Positions 34,781 to 45,464 of a DNA stretch of 64,000 nucleotides are shown piece by piece. The DNA comes from Arsenophonus sp052174455 (GTDB lineage Bacteria; Pseudomonadota; Gammaproteobacteria; Enterobacterales; Enterobacteriaceae): positions 563,004 to 627,003 of the forward strand of contig JBQMRP010000004.1 in the NCBI GenBank assembly GCA_052174455.1, read 5' to 3'. Numbering within the stretch: position 1 is the first letter of the stretch; each line of letters starts with the position of its first letter. A program made the translations under genes and the position numbers. The notes beneath the pieces were generated by a model. The model was not told the origin of the DNA and searched no databases. It saw nothing but the letters and a program-made list of their open reading frames with translations.

Positions 34781-35230
34781 TTAATGGGGTAGTATCGTTT
34801 TGTCAACTTATGCTAAATGTAACGGCTATAATAGAGTTATATGAACGTAATGTATTGTTAGTTGATATGTTGGATAGTGAAATTGATCTCAATGAACTTT
34901 ATCATAGATAAAGTAATACTATTAATTTTAATAAGTAAATATTATCTGCTTGTTCGTGTAAAGCCGAAACAGCCGAGTTTTTATTAGCACTATATAATCT
35001 GAGTTATTAGATAGTATATTGTAAGAAATTAAATTTAATATTTGTTATGGTTTTAATCTTATTGATATTTAAAATGAATGAAATTATTAATAATAAATTA
35101 ATTGATTAGTAAATATTATAAGTGATATTTAATTGAATCGGTAATTAGAAATTAATTTGTTTATTATCAACTGATAGAGATAATTTTATTGTATTAAATT
35201 TAGCTGTTAAGATAGGAACTATTTCTCCTT

Positions 35231-36632
35231 GAATAATGCTCATTTCTGGTGTATAAGGTTTCGGATTTACTGAGGGTTTTTACCCCCTACTGATTAATTT
35301 TGATAAAAGATATCAACATCAAAGAGATGATATTCCAGAAAAATTCTATTCTATAGGTATCTTAGAGATCAGGTATCACTTCTTATCCGTTGTAGGAACG
35401 CATCTGTAATTTTATTAGGAAACTGATAAACACCACTGTTGAGGATAAGTTCAAAGCCATGCTATAATAACATGTTCAATGCTATCTTGTCGACGAGTTA
35501 TATTTTGTCCATCCGTAATGGTTTTGCTACAATGAACTATACAAAATAATATTGTTATTTTTGAGATTAAAGTGCCTAAGGTTTTAGTGGATTGTAGTAT
35601 CAACGGAATATGCTTTAATAACTCATTATTATTACTCTATCTGAAGCGTGCAAAAAAAAGCAGCGAAGAGTTTCCACTATGTCTCTACCTGCGAGACAGA
35701 TTCAACGGTGATTTAACGAAATCCCTATGGCTCTTATCAATGAAAGAGCATGTTTTTATCTGCCAGTACATCCATCAGCAGACTGAAATAGAAATGGCTT
35801 AAAAAGCGTAAGCAATGGTAGTTGCGTAATTTAAGTGATACCGATACGTTTGTTTCTGTGTTGAAGGTATAATTCCCGTTTTGTTTAGGCAAGTTGATCG
35901 CCTTTACCTGCTGCTGATTATTAACATCATTGCGCATGAATGTAAGGAGATCATTGAGCTCGAAGATGCTTATTGAGAGTTATAAGTAAACTGGTCATAA
36001 ATTTTAATGTTTAGTGAACCCATTGCTTGATCGTATCTTCGAGGATTGCTACAGAAGATACTGCCACTTAGTTTTAAATGCAATGATAAATTTTCCTTGG
36101 TGGTGCCCCCCAAGGCTAATACTATTGCTAAACAAAATAGCTAATGCACTGGTTTTCATTTCCTAAAAATATGTAACCGAAAATTAAGGGTGAGTTGCGG
36201 GAGGGTCCCCCTTGACTAGCAAAAAGCCGCGATGCTGATGATAAAGCTCTTGATATTTTGTCGGTAAGCTCTTCAGCTTATTCTAAAGAGATAAAGGAGC
36301 TGGAGAAAGAGCGAGGTACGGCTGGCATTTTCTATTTCTTTCTGTTAGCGCACTTGTCATCATAAGAATGATGAATCTGATTAAGTCGGCTTTTGCGACA
36401 TCGAGGTTATGAAGCTGACTGCTAAGCACTGTGATTCAAGAAAACAACCCTTTCAATGAAATTTAAGTTCACTCTAGTCTATGTATAGAATCTATAACCA
36501 GATAATCTAATTGACCTACTGACCATGATAGTAAACATATTCCATTTAAGGATGGAAAACAGATTTATGAAGGATCGATCATAATGAATAGTAGTATAAC
36601 GATCATCATACATCAGATTTGCTAATAACTAT
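35231..36632 (+). mobile_element. IS256-family element, decayed, full length
   Basis: Plus-strand IS256 remnant with left end GAATAATGCTCATTTCTGG and right end GCTAATAACT. Near 36340-36400 it reads SALVIIRMMNLI, a worn RTTNPIE motif. It terminates the readable part of yfbS. Confidence 0.82.
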
Positions 36633-37560
36633 TTATAAATCTTCATCTAATACTAATTAGTGCGTATTAGCGATAACGACTCATGAGTACGAGTCAATAG
36701 CAACAGCAACGTAGTATTTTATGCTAATAATGTAAATATTGAAGCTAGAATAATATCAGTTTTTATTGGGTTAGGTAATGTTGAAGTTTGATGGCACGTC
36801 ATATACCTATAGCAATTTATACATTTTACAGGGTGCCAGAATCGCTGTTTATCAAGAAAACATGATGTTTTATGAGATAATTTATGGAGAAAATTTCAGT
36901 AGATGATTTAAATTCCTTTGTGCGTAGTATTTAATTGTGATATATAAAAGAAGTTTAGAGATATGAGGTCAGCACTCGGCTATTTGGTTAGGCACCGCAT
37001 ATGATTACAGGCGTTATTAACTTAATATTGATGAATATCCTGATTTTGTTCAGTGACGCGCTATCCAAAATATTAATAGTAACTGAATAAATATATAATT
37101 CATGTAATGAAAATATTAAAAACATGATGTGATGTCATGCTGATTCTTTTTATAAAAAATCAATAGAAGTTTATATTAGTGCAATTTTCTTATATCTGAA
37201 AAAATTGTCAAGATTAGTATGAGTGTCAAAAACTTTTCCGCTAAAGACAATAAAAGTCGAGTATTAAGACAATAGAGTAACACGTTCAATGGGGTTATAA
37301 TGTTACCGGCTTTCTCTCTTAATGAGTAGAATAGTAGAAATATCAGAATGACTTTAAATAGGTCAGCTCTAATAAAAATGGCGTTTATTCATGGTCAGGT
37401 TATTCCGTGATGCTATTTAATAAATGAACTCAAGGAGTATAGTTACCAATAAGATAGATTATGTTCTTTTGAGTAGCCAGAAATTTATGGTATTGGGTTT
37501 TAGAATAGGATGCTTCAGACTTCGATATAATCATAGAAGCTAAAAAGCTTCACTTTTTAG
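36633..37560. other. Eroded region, probably a dead plus-strand gene
   Basis: Protein-like blocks occur on the plus strand around 36780-37070 (for example FDGTSYTYSNLYI, then QGARIAVYQE, and FYEIIYGENFSR), separated by stops and frameshifts. I considered an adenylate-forming ligase because of the GTSYTYSNL/RIAVYQEN pattern but cannot support it. After 37200 nothing is readable. Confidence 0.35.
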
Positions 37561-38610
37561 CTTTAGAAATAGTCTATGTTGGTAAAGGTAGTTGGTAGGA
37601 TATCCCTTGTGCTGTATGAAAAATTTTTATTACAGAGGTTGCTATAAAAACAAATAGTTATACAGATCAAAGAGATTTTCTCCTTACTGCATTCTAATAT
37701 ATACTTATATTTCATTAATTGGTTTGGCGATAATCTGATAAGATAATGTTGATTTATGTATTAAATAAACTTAATCTATTTTAATCTGCCACCTATTCTC
37801 ATAGTGAATATATGTTATCCACTTTAGATATTCATTAAAGTTACACAGTAATTTCGTTATAAAATCCCCGATGCAGAAAATATTTAACAATCTTATTAAA
37901 CTCCCTATGGCAAAACTATATTACAAGGATAAATTGTTTAATTATCTATGGATATAGTTTGAATAGCATAACTCTTTACGTGGAATGAATAAAACAAACA
38001 AGCATTGATTTAAAAACAGCGTTTAGATTATGTCACTGTTTCCTTACTTCAGCGGAGACAACTAATATAGATGCATTTAAATGCATTAAGTGCTATTCTT
38101 GAGTTCGATAAAAATGTTTTCCCTGAATTCCTTTAAAGCCAAGCATTGTATTTCACATAGGAAAGTTAGAAAACGCAGGAGATGAGGAAATAAAAGGAAA
38201 GAACGATTTGAGATTTAATCGCCTAAGATTGACAGGGTCATGTAAGCGATGAAATTTTTAAAGATTTTAATATAGAGTGTGTTAGTTGTTTTCTTGAACC
38301 AATCATCAATAAGAGTCCATCCTTTTCTCAGATGGAGCTAAATAGTACAAAACCTTTGACAACAAGTAAAAAATTAATCATCATTACCTAATAAGGTTAG
38401 GTAATGAGAGAATTATTTGTAAAATGAATTCTATATTCAAAATGTAATAATTACATCAGTTTATATGAAGGATGCTTAAGTAGATTTCATTGTATAGATT
38501 GTTTTATTTAGAAAGTTACTTGGCCTAAAGAAATTATGTAAAACTACAACAATTTAAATAAAGATGTGACTAAGAATTGCGCTGCGAGCAAGGTAATAAT
38601 CTTACAAGAT
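37561..38610 (+). mobile_element. IS1595-family element that truncates the left atp copy
   Basis: Plus-strand IS1595 remnant aligned with 14470-15400. Near 38215-38300 it carries the same block as 15030-15130 (IARD-type region followed by the ELNQ..IDKSPS stretch). Its far end abuts the decayed atpC of the left ATP synthase copy, so this insertion, or a deletion next to it, removed the 3' part of atpC and whatever followed. Confidence 0.75.
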
Positions 38611-38614
38611 AGCC

Positions 38615-38777
38615 TTAGAAATCTAGCATACCAGACTTAATAGTATTTAACATCAATATATGTTGAGGATAAATCCTCAATTCCTCTTCACTGCCTGTTA
38701 TCTGAATTTTTTGATAATGCCATCAAATTATCTGATTTTAACGTTTACCACAACTAGATGTATTTTATTGCAGTTAT
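38615..38777 (-). pseudogene. atpC: atpC pseudogene, truncated (copy B)
   Basis: Aligns with about the first 50 codons of the intact atpC at 51457, including TGTTGAGGATAAATCC in both. The start codon is ATA instead of ATG, and the gene ends in the IS1595 at 37561-38610. It encodes nothing; the epsilon subunit must come from copy A. Confidence 0.88.
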
Positions 38778-38798
38778 ATTAATCTCCAATTAGTAATG

Positions 38799-40181
38799 TT
38801 ATAAATTTTTCGCTTTTTCTAGCGCTTCTTCAATATTACCTATCATATAAAACGCTTGCTCAGGTAGGTGATCATAATCACCATTCAAAATCCCTTTAAA
38901 GCCACGGATGGTATCTTTTAAAGAAACAAATTTTCCAGGTGAACCTGTGAAAACTTCAGCTACAAAGAATGGTTGAGATAGGAATCGCTGGATTTTACGA
39001 GCGCGTACAACAACTAATTTATCTTCTTCAGATAGCTCATCCATTCCCAGAATGGCAATGATATCTTTCAATTCTTTATAGCGCTGCAAAATAGACTGAA
39101 CACCACGCGCTACATCGTAGTGCTCTTGCCCTATAATCAATGGAACAAGCTGACGACTTGTTGAATCTAATGGATCAACAGCAGGATAAATGCCTAATGA
39201 TGCAATTTGACGACTAAGAACAACCGTTGCATCTAAATGAGAAAAAGTAGTTGCTGGAGAAGGGTCCGTCAAATCATCAGCAGGAACATATACTGCTTGA
39301 ATAGACGTAATTGAACCGGCTTTAGTTGACGTGATACGCTCTTGCAATACACCCATTTCTTCTGCTAAGGTTGGTTGATAACCTACTGCCGAAGGCATGC
39401 GACCTAGCAATGCCGATACCTCTGTTCCTGCCAATATATAGCGATATATGTTATCGATAAATAACAACACATTCCGCCCTTCATCACGAAATTTCTCTGC
39501 AATTGTTAATCCTGTTAAAGCTACACGTAAACGGTTTCCAGGGGGTTCATTCATCTGACCATAAACCAGAGAGACTTTATCCAATACATTAGAATCTGTC
39601 ATTTCCTGATAGAAGTCATTACCTTCACGAGTCCGTTCGCCCACACCAACAAAGACCGAATAACCGGAATGCTCAATCGCAATATTACGAATAAGTTCCA
39701 TCATGTTTACTGTTTTACCAACACCAGCACCACCAAATAATCCTACTTTTCCCCCTTTAGCAAATGGGCAAATAAGATCCATAACTTTGATACCAGTTTC
39801 GAGTAATTCCGTTGAATTAGATAAATCTTCATAACTGGGAGCAGCACGATGAATAGCCCAACGTTCTTCTTCACCGATTTTACCTTTCATATCGATAGGA
39901 TCACCTAATACATTCATGATGCGACCTAATGTAGCTTTACCAACTGGTACTTCGATTTGGTGAGCTAAATCAATAGCCTCTAAACCACGTTTTAAACCGT
40001 CAGAAGTTCCCATTGCTATACAACGAACAACACCGCCACCTAATTGTTGCTGAACTTCTAATATTAGTTTTTCTTTACCATTTATTACCTCAAGTGCCTC
40101 GTGCACTTTTGGTACTGCATCTTGAGGAAATTGGACATCCACTACGGCGCCGATTACCTGGATAATCTTTCCAGTAGCCAT
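38799..40181 (-). CDS. atpD: ATP synthase F1 subunit beta (copy B)
   Basis: The catalytic subunit, 460 residues as in E. coli, and the only intact atpD in the window. Walker A is GGAGVGKTVNMM at about residues 149-160, the catalytic GERTREGND follows near 180, Walker B is LLFIDNI near 240, and DELSEED is near 380. ATG 40181 has AGAGGA 7 nt upstream. The upstream atpG and atpA in this copy are pseudogenes, so beta is translated from a largely dead operon and must join alpha and gamma made from copy A. One oddity: the family's STSRQLDP reads STSRQLVP here (about residue 345), replacing a near-invariant Asp. The atpD pseudogene in copy A has TAT at that codon against GTT here, which implies an ancestral GAT (Asp). 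Confidence 0.97.
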   Translation of the reverse strand: MATGKIIQVIGAVVDVQFPQDAVPKVHEALEVINGKEKLILEVQQQLGGGVVRCIAMGTSDGLKRGLEAIDLAHQIEVPVGKATLGRIMNVLGDPIDMKGKIGEEERWAIHRAAPSYEDLSNSTELLETGIKVMDLICPFAKGGKVGLFGGAGVGKTVNMMELIRNIAIEHSGYSVFVGVGERTREGNDFYQEMTDSNVLDKVSLVYGQMNEPPGNRLRVALTGLTIAEKFRDEGRNVLLFIDNIYRYILAGTEVSALLGRMPSAVGYQPTLAEEMGVLQERITSTKAGSITSIQAVYVPADDLTDPSPATTFSHLDATVVLSRQIASLGIYPAVDPLDSTSRQLVPLIIGQEHYDVARGVQSILQRYKELKDIIAILGMDELSEEDKLVVVRARKIQRFLSQPFFVAEVFTGSPGKFVSLKDTIRGFKGILNGDYDHLPEQAFYMIGNIEEALEKAKNL

Positions 40182-40215
40182 CTTGAATCCTCTACGTAAT
40201 TCGTAAACCTACCCA

Positions 40216-41077
40216 TTAAACTGCAGTAGTTACCGAAACTATTTCGGCAAGTTCCTTAGTAAGGCTGGTTTGATGAGCCTTATTTTAAATAAATTGTAAC
40301 TTATTGATCAGGTTATCATATTATTATAAACTGCCTTTATTCCTACTATTTGAAAAGCCTCTTTACTAGCTAAGTTTTAATGACGCTCTGATAAATTTGT
40401 GATTCGATATAACGATGCAAAAGAGTATCTAGTAGTATAATTAGGGTCAAATTTATACAAATAATCCCAAGATTTCTTTTCGATGTTCATGGTCACTTGC
40501 AAGTAAAAGCAATAATTAAGTAATTGTTGATATTTGAATCATTATATTAATAATTTGCTATTTAGTACAAACAACTTATCTATACGACCTTTATCATATG
40601 CTTCTAGCTTAATTTTATCTGTCTGATAACATCAAGACTGAGAAGGATTATTTTCACCCAGTTACTTGATGAAGCATATTTTCTACCAACTGAATTAAAG
40701 AATAAAACTGTTTTAGAAGCAATTAATACCAGATCAATATTGATACTTATCAGTTTATGATTTCATTTTTATCGGTAATTTATTTAAATAAATTAATATT
40801 TAAACCATCACATAAATCTCGGTCAATTAAAATAGTTAAATAACCAATACTTTTAATATTATGTTCTTTAAGATATGAATATTTATATTCCAGATTATTT
40901 AATGTTAAGTGACTAACTCTATATTTTCATAGTTTTTGCATAATGGCGGCTAGCTTACATACGCTCCTGTGTTTTGCGCATTTTGAATGCAAAAATCATC
41001 TTCATTGCTTGCTTTAGTGTGATCTTCGTCTATTTTACATTATTTTTCTTAGAACGTATCTCTTTTGCTATTGCCAT
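40216..41077 (-). pseudogene. atpG: atpG pseudogene (copy B)
   Basis: Aligns over its full length with intact atpG at 52905-53768, with many substitutions, indels and in-frame stops. The ATG at 41077 is still present but its SD is lost. The 48 bases between it and the atpA remnant preserve the ancestral atpA-atpG spacing that copy A has lost to an IS481. Confidence 0.92.
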
Positions 41078-41125
41078 TCATCTTATCTTCGTTAACTAAA
41101 CAATCTCAATAAAGAATGATTATAA

Positions 41126-42652
41126 TTATCAAGATTGAATTGTTTTAAAAAAAATCAAAAAATATTTAACTTAGCTTCGATTTTATTGATATATTTGTTT
41201 ATAAAATAAATCTTCAGCAAGATAGAATACTTGTATATAACATAAGTCAGTAATGACGATGATGTCTTAAAATTACCAATTTTCTAGTTTAACATCTTCT
41301 AGATGAACACCTGTGTTCAGCAGCAAATAAAAATAATCCTAATATTCAATTGACATTTGTGCATACTGTTTATTATTTCAATAAATTATTAATTTCTGCC
41401 AATATTAAGATGTTTTACGTTCTGAATCATCTAAATCAGAAACAAATTGTAAAAATACAGCTAATTTGCGATATTATTCTAATACAATACGAATATCAGC
41501 ATATAATCATTTGATAATCTTAGTTTAAGCCGCGCTTCTTCTATTCCCCTCATACGCCATGATACGAATATTCCTGGATTAACCTATGGGTAAATACCAA
41601 GAATTAAATAAGTTAGACTCTAATAAGATTTGTTAATCTGTGATTGAAATAACATTACTAGGTACGAATACAGAAATATCATCAACTTGAGTTTCAGTAA
41701 TCGATAATGCTGTCAATAAACCCATATTACCTTTAATTTTAGTATTAGTAAATTTCAAAATATTCAATATTAATTTGCGGCAACCACTCTCAAGTAAAGG
41801 AGAATAAAGATAAAACATAGCTAGAATGTATTTATATCTAGAGGATAACACGTCACTATAACAACGAAATTTGTTGATAAACATCTCTTGTTTAGGATTT
41901 TTATAATAAATAATTAGAGAACTTTCCCGATCTCTAAAATATTCATCTCTTGTACAATTAGCCATAAAACGCAAAATATTATAATGCTACAGATTTAGTT
42001 ACAGTACCAGTATAACTATTGTATTATTGAGTACACTGAAATCTTCTGCTTTATGTACCAGATTGATAGAAGTTGAGACCTTTGTATAATTGTTATATAC
42101 ATATGTTTTATTTTTTTGCATTATTCTAATTGATGTTGGCATTAATATCTAATACGATTTTACCGGTTTGCCGACCACTGATGATTAACTTACGTTAATT
42201 ATGCCTGATAAGTATATGATATAATTAATTGATTGACGATCAATTATGCTAGGTGCAATAACTATCAACGATAGATAAACTGTTGTGTTCAACACAATCT
42301 TTAGTACCAATAGTTTTACCCATGGTTTTAAAAACTTACCAAGTAATCCTCTGCCTACAGGCACTTCAAAAATACGATCTATATACTTTACTTTCATATC
42401 TTCGACTATGTCGGAATATGATCTCATGATTATGACACCAATTGAGTTATGTTCTGAATTGAGCGTAATAGAGTTGCTATTATTATATAGTGAAATCATT
42501 CACATTACATAATTTCAGTTAAATCGTGAATACGAATGATTTCGTTATTAACAGAAATAATTTTTACCTTCATTGTAAATTTTACTAACTACATCAAACT
42601 GAACAATATGTTGCTTGATTAGTTCACTGATTTCAGTGGAATTCAATTATAT
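41126..42652 (-). pseudogene. atpA: atpA pseudogene (copy B)
   Basis: Aligns with intact atpA (54846-56387) from start to stop: the start is ATA instead of ATG (42652), and the stop position is at 41126-41128. Gaps, frameshifts and stops are spread through it. The open frames at 41633-41974 and 42185-42499 are fragments (for example VGRGLLGKF in the second, for family VGRGLLGRV). No usable alpha subunit. Confidence 0.93.
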
Positions 42653-42670
42653 ATACTCAATTCCTTTACA

Positions 42671-43204
42671 TTAAAACTGCAAAAAATCAATTAAACGTTC
42701 AATACGCCCACGCACGCTACCATCAATAACCAGGTCTCCGGCTCTGATAATGACTCCTGCAATAATAGACTTATCAAGTTTATAATTTAGCTTAACTTTA
42801 CGCGATAGACGTTTTTCCATTGCTGCAGAAATTTTAAATTGCTGTTTTTCATTTAGTTCAGCAACAGAAATAACTTCAATATCAACGGTTAACTCTAGAA
42901 AAGCGCGTAATTGAATGTATTGCTTCAAAACTTCTGGTAGCGTACCTAGCCGTTCGTTTTCAGCCATAATGCGAATTAGATTTTGAACATGTTCATCGAT
43001 TTCATCACCACAAATAGTGATAAATATTTTCGCTAATCTTTCTGGAGCTATTAAACTAGAAAACAGTTTACTTATTTGTTGATTACGGGTTACTTCATCA
43101 ATAAAACTGAGCATATTTTGCCATTTATCAATAAGCTGATTTTCTACAGCGAAATCAAAAGCTGCTTTGGCATAGGGGCGAGCAACCGTAGTAATTTCAG
43201 ACAT
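42671..43204 (-). CDS. atpH: ATP synthase F1 subunit delta (copy B)
   Basis: A 177-residue delta subunit, the same length as in E. coli. It links the F1 head to the b-subunit stalk at the membrane. The N-terminal helical domain starts MSEITTVARPYAKAAFDFA, and the C-terminal part has the conserved IAGVIIRAGDLVIDGSVRG (about residues 148-166), followed by RIERL. ATG 43204 has a strong AAGGAGG upstream and lies 14 bases after the atpF stop, as in a normal atp operon. The atpH in copy A is a pseudogene, so this is the sole source. Its atpE and atpB neighbours upstream are dead, while atpF directly before it is intact. Confidence 0.97.
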   Translation of the reverse strand: MSEITTVARPYAKAAFDFAVENQLIDKWQNMLSFIDEVTRNQQISKLFSSLIAPERLAKIFITICGDEIDEHVQNLIRIMAENERLGTLPEVLKQYIQLRAFLELTVDIEVISVAELNEKQQFKISAAMEKRLSRKVKLNYKLDKSIIAGVIIRAGDLVIDGSVRGRIERLIDFLQF

Positions 43205-43218
43205 ACCCCTGCCCTCCT

Positions 43219-43689
43219 TTACAGTTTGTTTACAAATTTATCAATGATCTCGTTATTAACAGCTAGATCAACGGAACGTTCAATTATTTTTTCTGCGCCT
43301 GAAATTGCTAATATACTAACTTGTTTACGCAATTCTTCACGTGCACGCTTACGCTCAGCATCAATTTCAATTTGTGCTTGAGCAATTATCTTATTACGTT
43401 CAGTTTCAGCTTCTACTTTAGCTTTCTCAATCATTTGAATTCGTTGTTTATTAGCTTGTTCAATAATGATTTGTGCTTCTGTTTTTGCTTTTCTTAATCG
43501 TTCGGTTGCATCAGCTTTCGCTAAGTGCAAGTTTTTTTTAGCTTGTTCTGCAGAAGATAAACTGTCAGCAATTTCTTTTTGACGTTTTTCAATTGCCGCC
43601 ATAATTGGTGGCCATATGTACTTCATACAAAACAAAACAAATAGAACAAATGCAATAACCTGTCCGAGGATTGTCGCATTAAAATTCAT
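43219..43689 (-). CDS. atpF: ATP synthase Fo subunit b (copy B)
   Basis: A 156-residue b subunit, the same length as in E. coli. It forms the peripheral stalk dimer. One N-terminal membrane helix (MNFNATILGQVIAFVLFVLF, then CMKYIWPP) is followed by a long charged helix with the conserved EKRQKEIADSL (about residues 34-44) and a C-terminal delta-binding end. ATG 43689 has AGAGGTT 9 nt upstream. It is translationally close to atpH. The corresponding gene in copy A is a pseudogene that has lost its start codon. The 63-base spacing to the decayed atpE upstream shows this was once a normal operon. Confidence 0.97.
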   Translation of the reverse strand: MNFNATILGQVIAFVLFVLFCMKYIWPPIMAAIEKRQKEIADSLSSAEQAKKNLHLAKADATERLRKAKTEAQIIIEQANKQRIQMIEKAKVEAETERNKIIAQAQIEIDAERKRAREELRKQVSILAISGAEKIIERSVDLAVNNEIIDKFVNKL

Positions 43690-43752
43690 CGCACAATAAC
43701 CTCTTTAAAAATTAACATATTAATGTTCTTCCCATTTATCTTGTATTATCAA

Positions 43753-43991
43753 TTAATTGTGAACATATCACATATATCTCTAGACCAACAGTAATCATTG
43801 GGATAGCGTCAAATAAGGCTATAATAAAAAAGAATTTCATATATAATAGAGAAATTAAGATGGTTAATTAGTAGCACCTTCTAAAAATTTTTCCTTAGGA
43901 ATGCCAGTACCAATTTCAACACTAATCGTTGTTAATACTATTATTATAGTGGTAACGCCATGTGCAGAAAATCCATATTTAGGTTGCTCAT
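43753..43991 (-). pseudogene. atpE: atpE pseudogene (copy B)
   Basis: Aligns along its length with intact atpE at 57462-57701 and keeps the ATG, but substitutions have destroyed the helical hairpin. Stops and a lost glycine-rich segment are evident around 43860-43960. The c subunit must come from copy A. Confidence 0.9.
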
Positions 43992-44041
43992 AACAGTCTT
44001 CAGTTTATTTTAGTTAAATAAAACTTATTAATAAGTTGAAA

Positions 44042-44861
44042 TTAATATTCTTGTGACGCCATCAATAAATAAATTATAGTTAGAGCATAAAATAAAGACT
44101 TATAATGTATAACTAGTATATGGAAAATGACCTAGGGTCATTAAATATTCACTGAGGCTACAAAAATAGCAAAGTTACAATAAGAATGAAAATTAATTCA
44201 CCTGTATACATATTACTAAATAACTGTAAACCTAAAGATATCTAGTTTAGATAGTAGGTTAACACTTTTCAGGATAAAATTGATAGAAATAAAAATAGGA
44301 TAATTGAATAGTTATAAAATTAATTCTTTTATAAATTTATTTAATTCTTTAATTTTGAAACTATTGAAAATAATCAAGATCAATAGATCAATTATTATTG
44401 ATATAATAATGCTTTCATCTGTTGTTGAAACAGCACGTAATCAAGTAAACTCAGGTAATGTTTTCTGATATAGAGAAATAAATTAATTGATAATAAATCA
44501 ATAGCATTTGTTAATAATACCTCCAAATAAACACCCTTAAAGCTAAAAGTACAATGACTTTGCCATTACCATGATAGATATCATGGAACGGTATTATCGA
44601 TAAAACCGATTACCATTTTTATTGTAGTTTGTAACTTATCATATACCGTGATGATTACATGACGGAAATTTTCTAAAAACTACAAGAAAATAATTTCGCA
44701 AGGACAACCGAGAAAAAAGCGAATTAATATTTAACGTCCCAAATATTAGATCATTGTTATGATGGGAATCAATTAATTTGAAGATACTCAGGCAAGCTGA
44801 AGATTATTTAGATGATGTTCTATATAATTTCTTATAGTTATGCTTATCCTGAAGTAGAAAT
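44042..44861 (-). pseudogene. atpB: atpB pseudogene (copy B)
   Basis: Aligns with intact atpB (57753-58586) from start to stop. The start codon is ATT, and stops and indels are scattered through the gene. Not functional. Confidence 0.92.
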
Positions 44862-44897
44862 GATGTCTTTACCTTTTTGTTGTTTTTAAAACGCTCA

Positions 44898-45290
44898 CTA
44901 TTAAATGGCAACTGGTGTAATGATATGTGAATAAGTAAAATAGCTAATAGGTTATACCTAATGGTATAAATTCTGGTTTAAATATATCTAAATTAATTAC
45001 CAATATAGTTATTTCTATAGTAACTTTTATTCTTTCATCAATAGTAAAAAGAACATATTGTGAATAAGAACTATTTTTCACTATCTTTTGTTTTTTATAA
45101 CGTATTAACAGTATAAATAAAGTATTGAGATAATAAAGATGCGAATTCTAAAAAAAGAAGATAAGGCCTATCTTATACTATTTATGTAGTTCTCTGTGCT
45201 GATAATTACAGACCTTATTAACTGAAATAACAACAGTTTTAAAATAATTTAACCGTTGTAGATGGATAGATATAACTTTTATGTTTTTCC
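44898..45290 (-). pseudogene. atpI: atpI pseudogene (copy B)
   Basis: Upstream of atpB, where atpI lies in enterobacteria, the minus strand reads KVTIEITILVINLDIFKPEF then IPLGITY, resembling the last helices of AtpI (FKVLAMLVLLVVALAVL...LPLIVTW). Stops and frameshifts are present. AtpI is a non-essential assembly factor, and it is decayed in both copies. Confidence 0.65.
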
Positions 45291-45464
45291 AAGTATTTTA
45301 AACCTTAAATTGCTGAGTGCATATAAAACACCTTTGTTCAGAAGTCTTAAGAAACAAAATTTACAATTATATTATCTATTAAAATGAATTCAATCTAATA
45401 TCTAACCGAAAACATGAGCGTACACACTATTGTTATGAGTGCCGTAATTACGCTGACTAAGAGG

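Larger units (their letters stand above)
29678..35228 (+). pseudogene. yfbS: yfbS pseudogene (SLC13-type transporter), split by three IS elements
   Basis: The gene survives in three blocks. At 29678-29800 the N-terminal membrane segment reads KICIDIVVLLVIIALVLTG (E. coli KVRMDAVALFVIVAFVLSG). At 33088-33845 it reads FNDTNFLLILAF, then SIVIIFIPIILL (family GVVAIFIPVVL), LMMPLVFTG (family LMMPLSFAG) and IVNSELINEGYVGFKFFTIT (family [20 protein letters not shown]). At 34785-35228 the RCK-like domain reads LLVDMLDSEIDLNEL and TDRDNFIVLNL. An IS91 (29803-33083, itself holding an IS256) and an IS1595 (33848-34780) lie between the blocks, and an IS256 cuts off the end at 35231. Confidence 0.85.

Noticed and set aside
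36770..37100. A decayed menE-like adenylate-forming enzyme
   Set aside because: A few residues resemble the GT.YTY..L and GDRVA patterns of the superfamily, but the match is too short and the frames too broken to name it.
42285..42512. Open frames on the plus strand at 42285-42512 and 43076-43381
   Set aside because: They are antisense to the atpA pseudogene and to the atpF/atpH region respectively, with no independent support.
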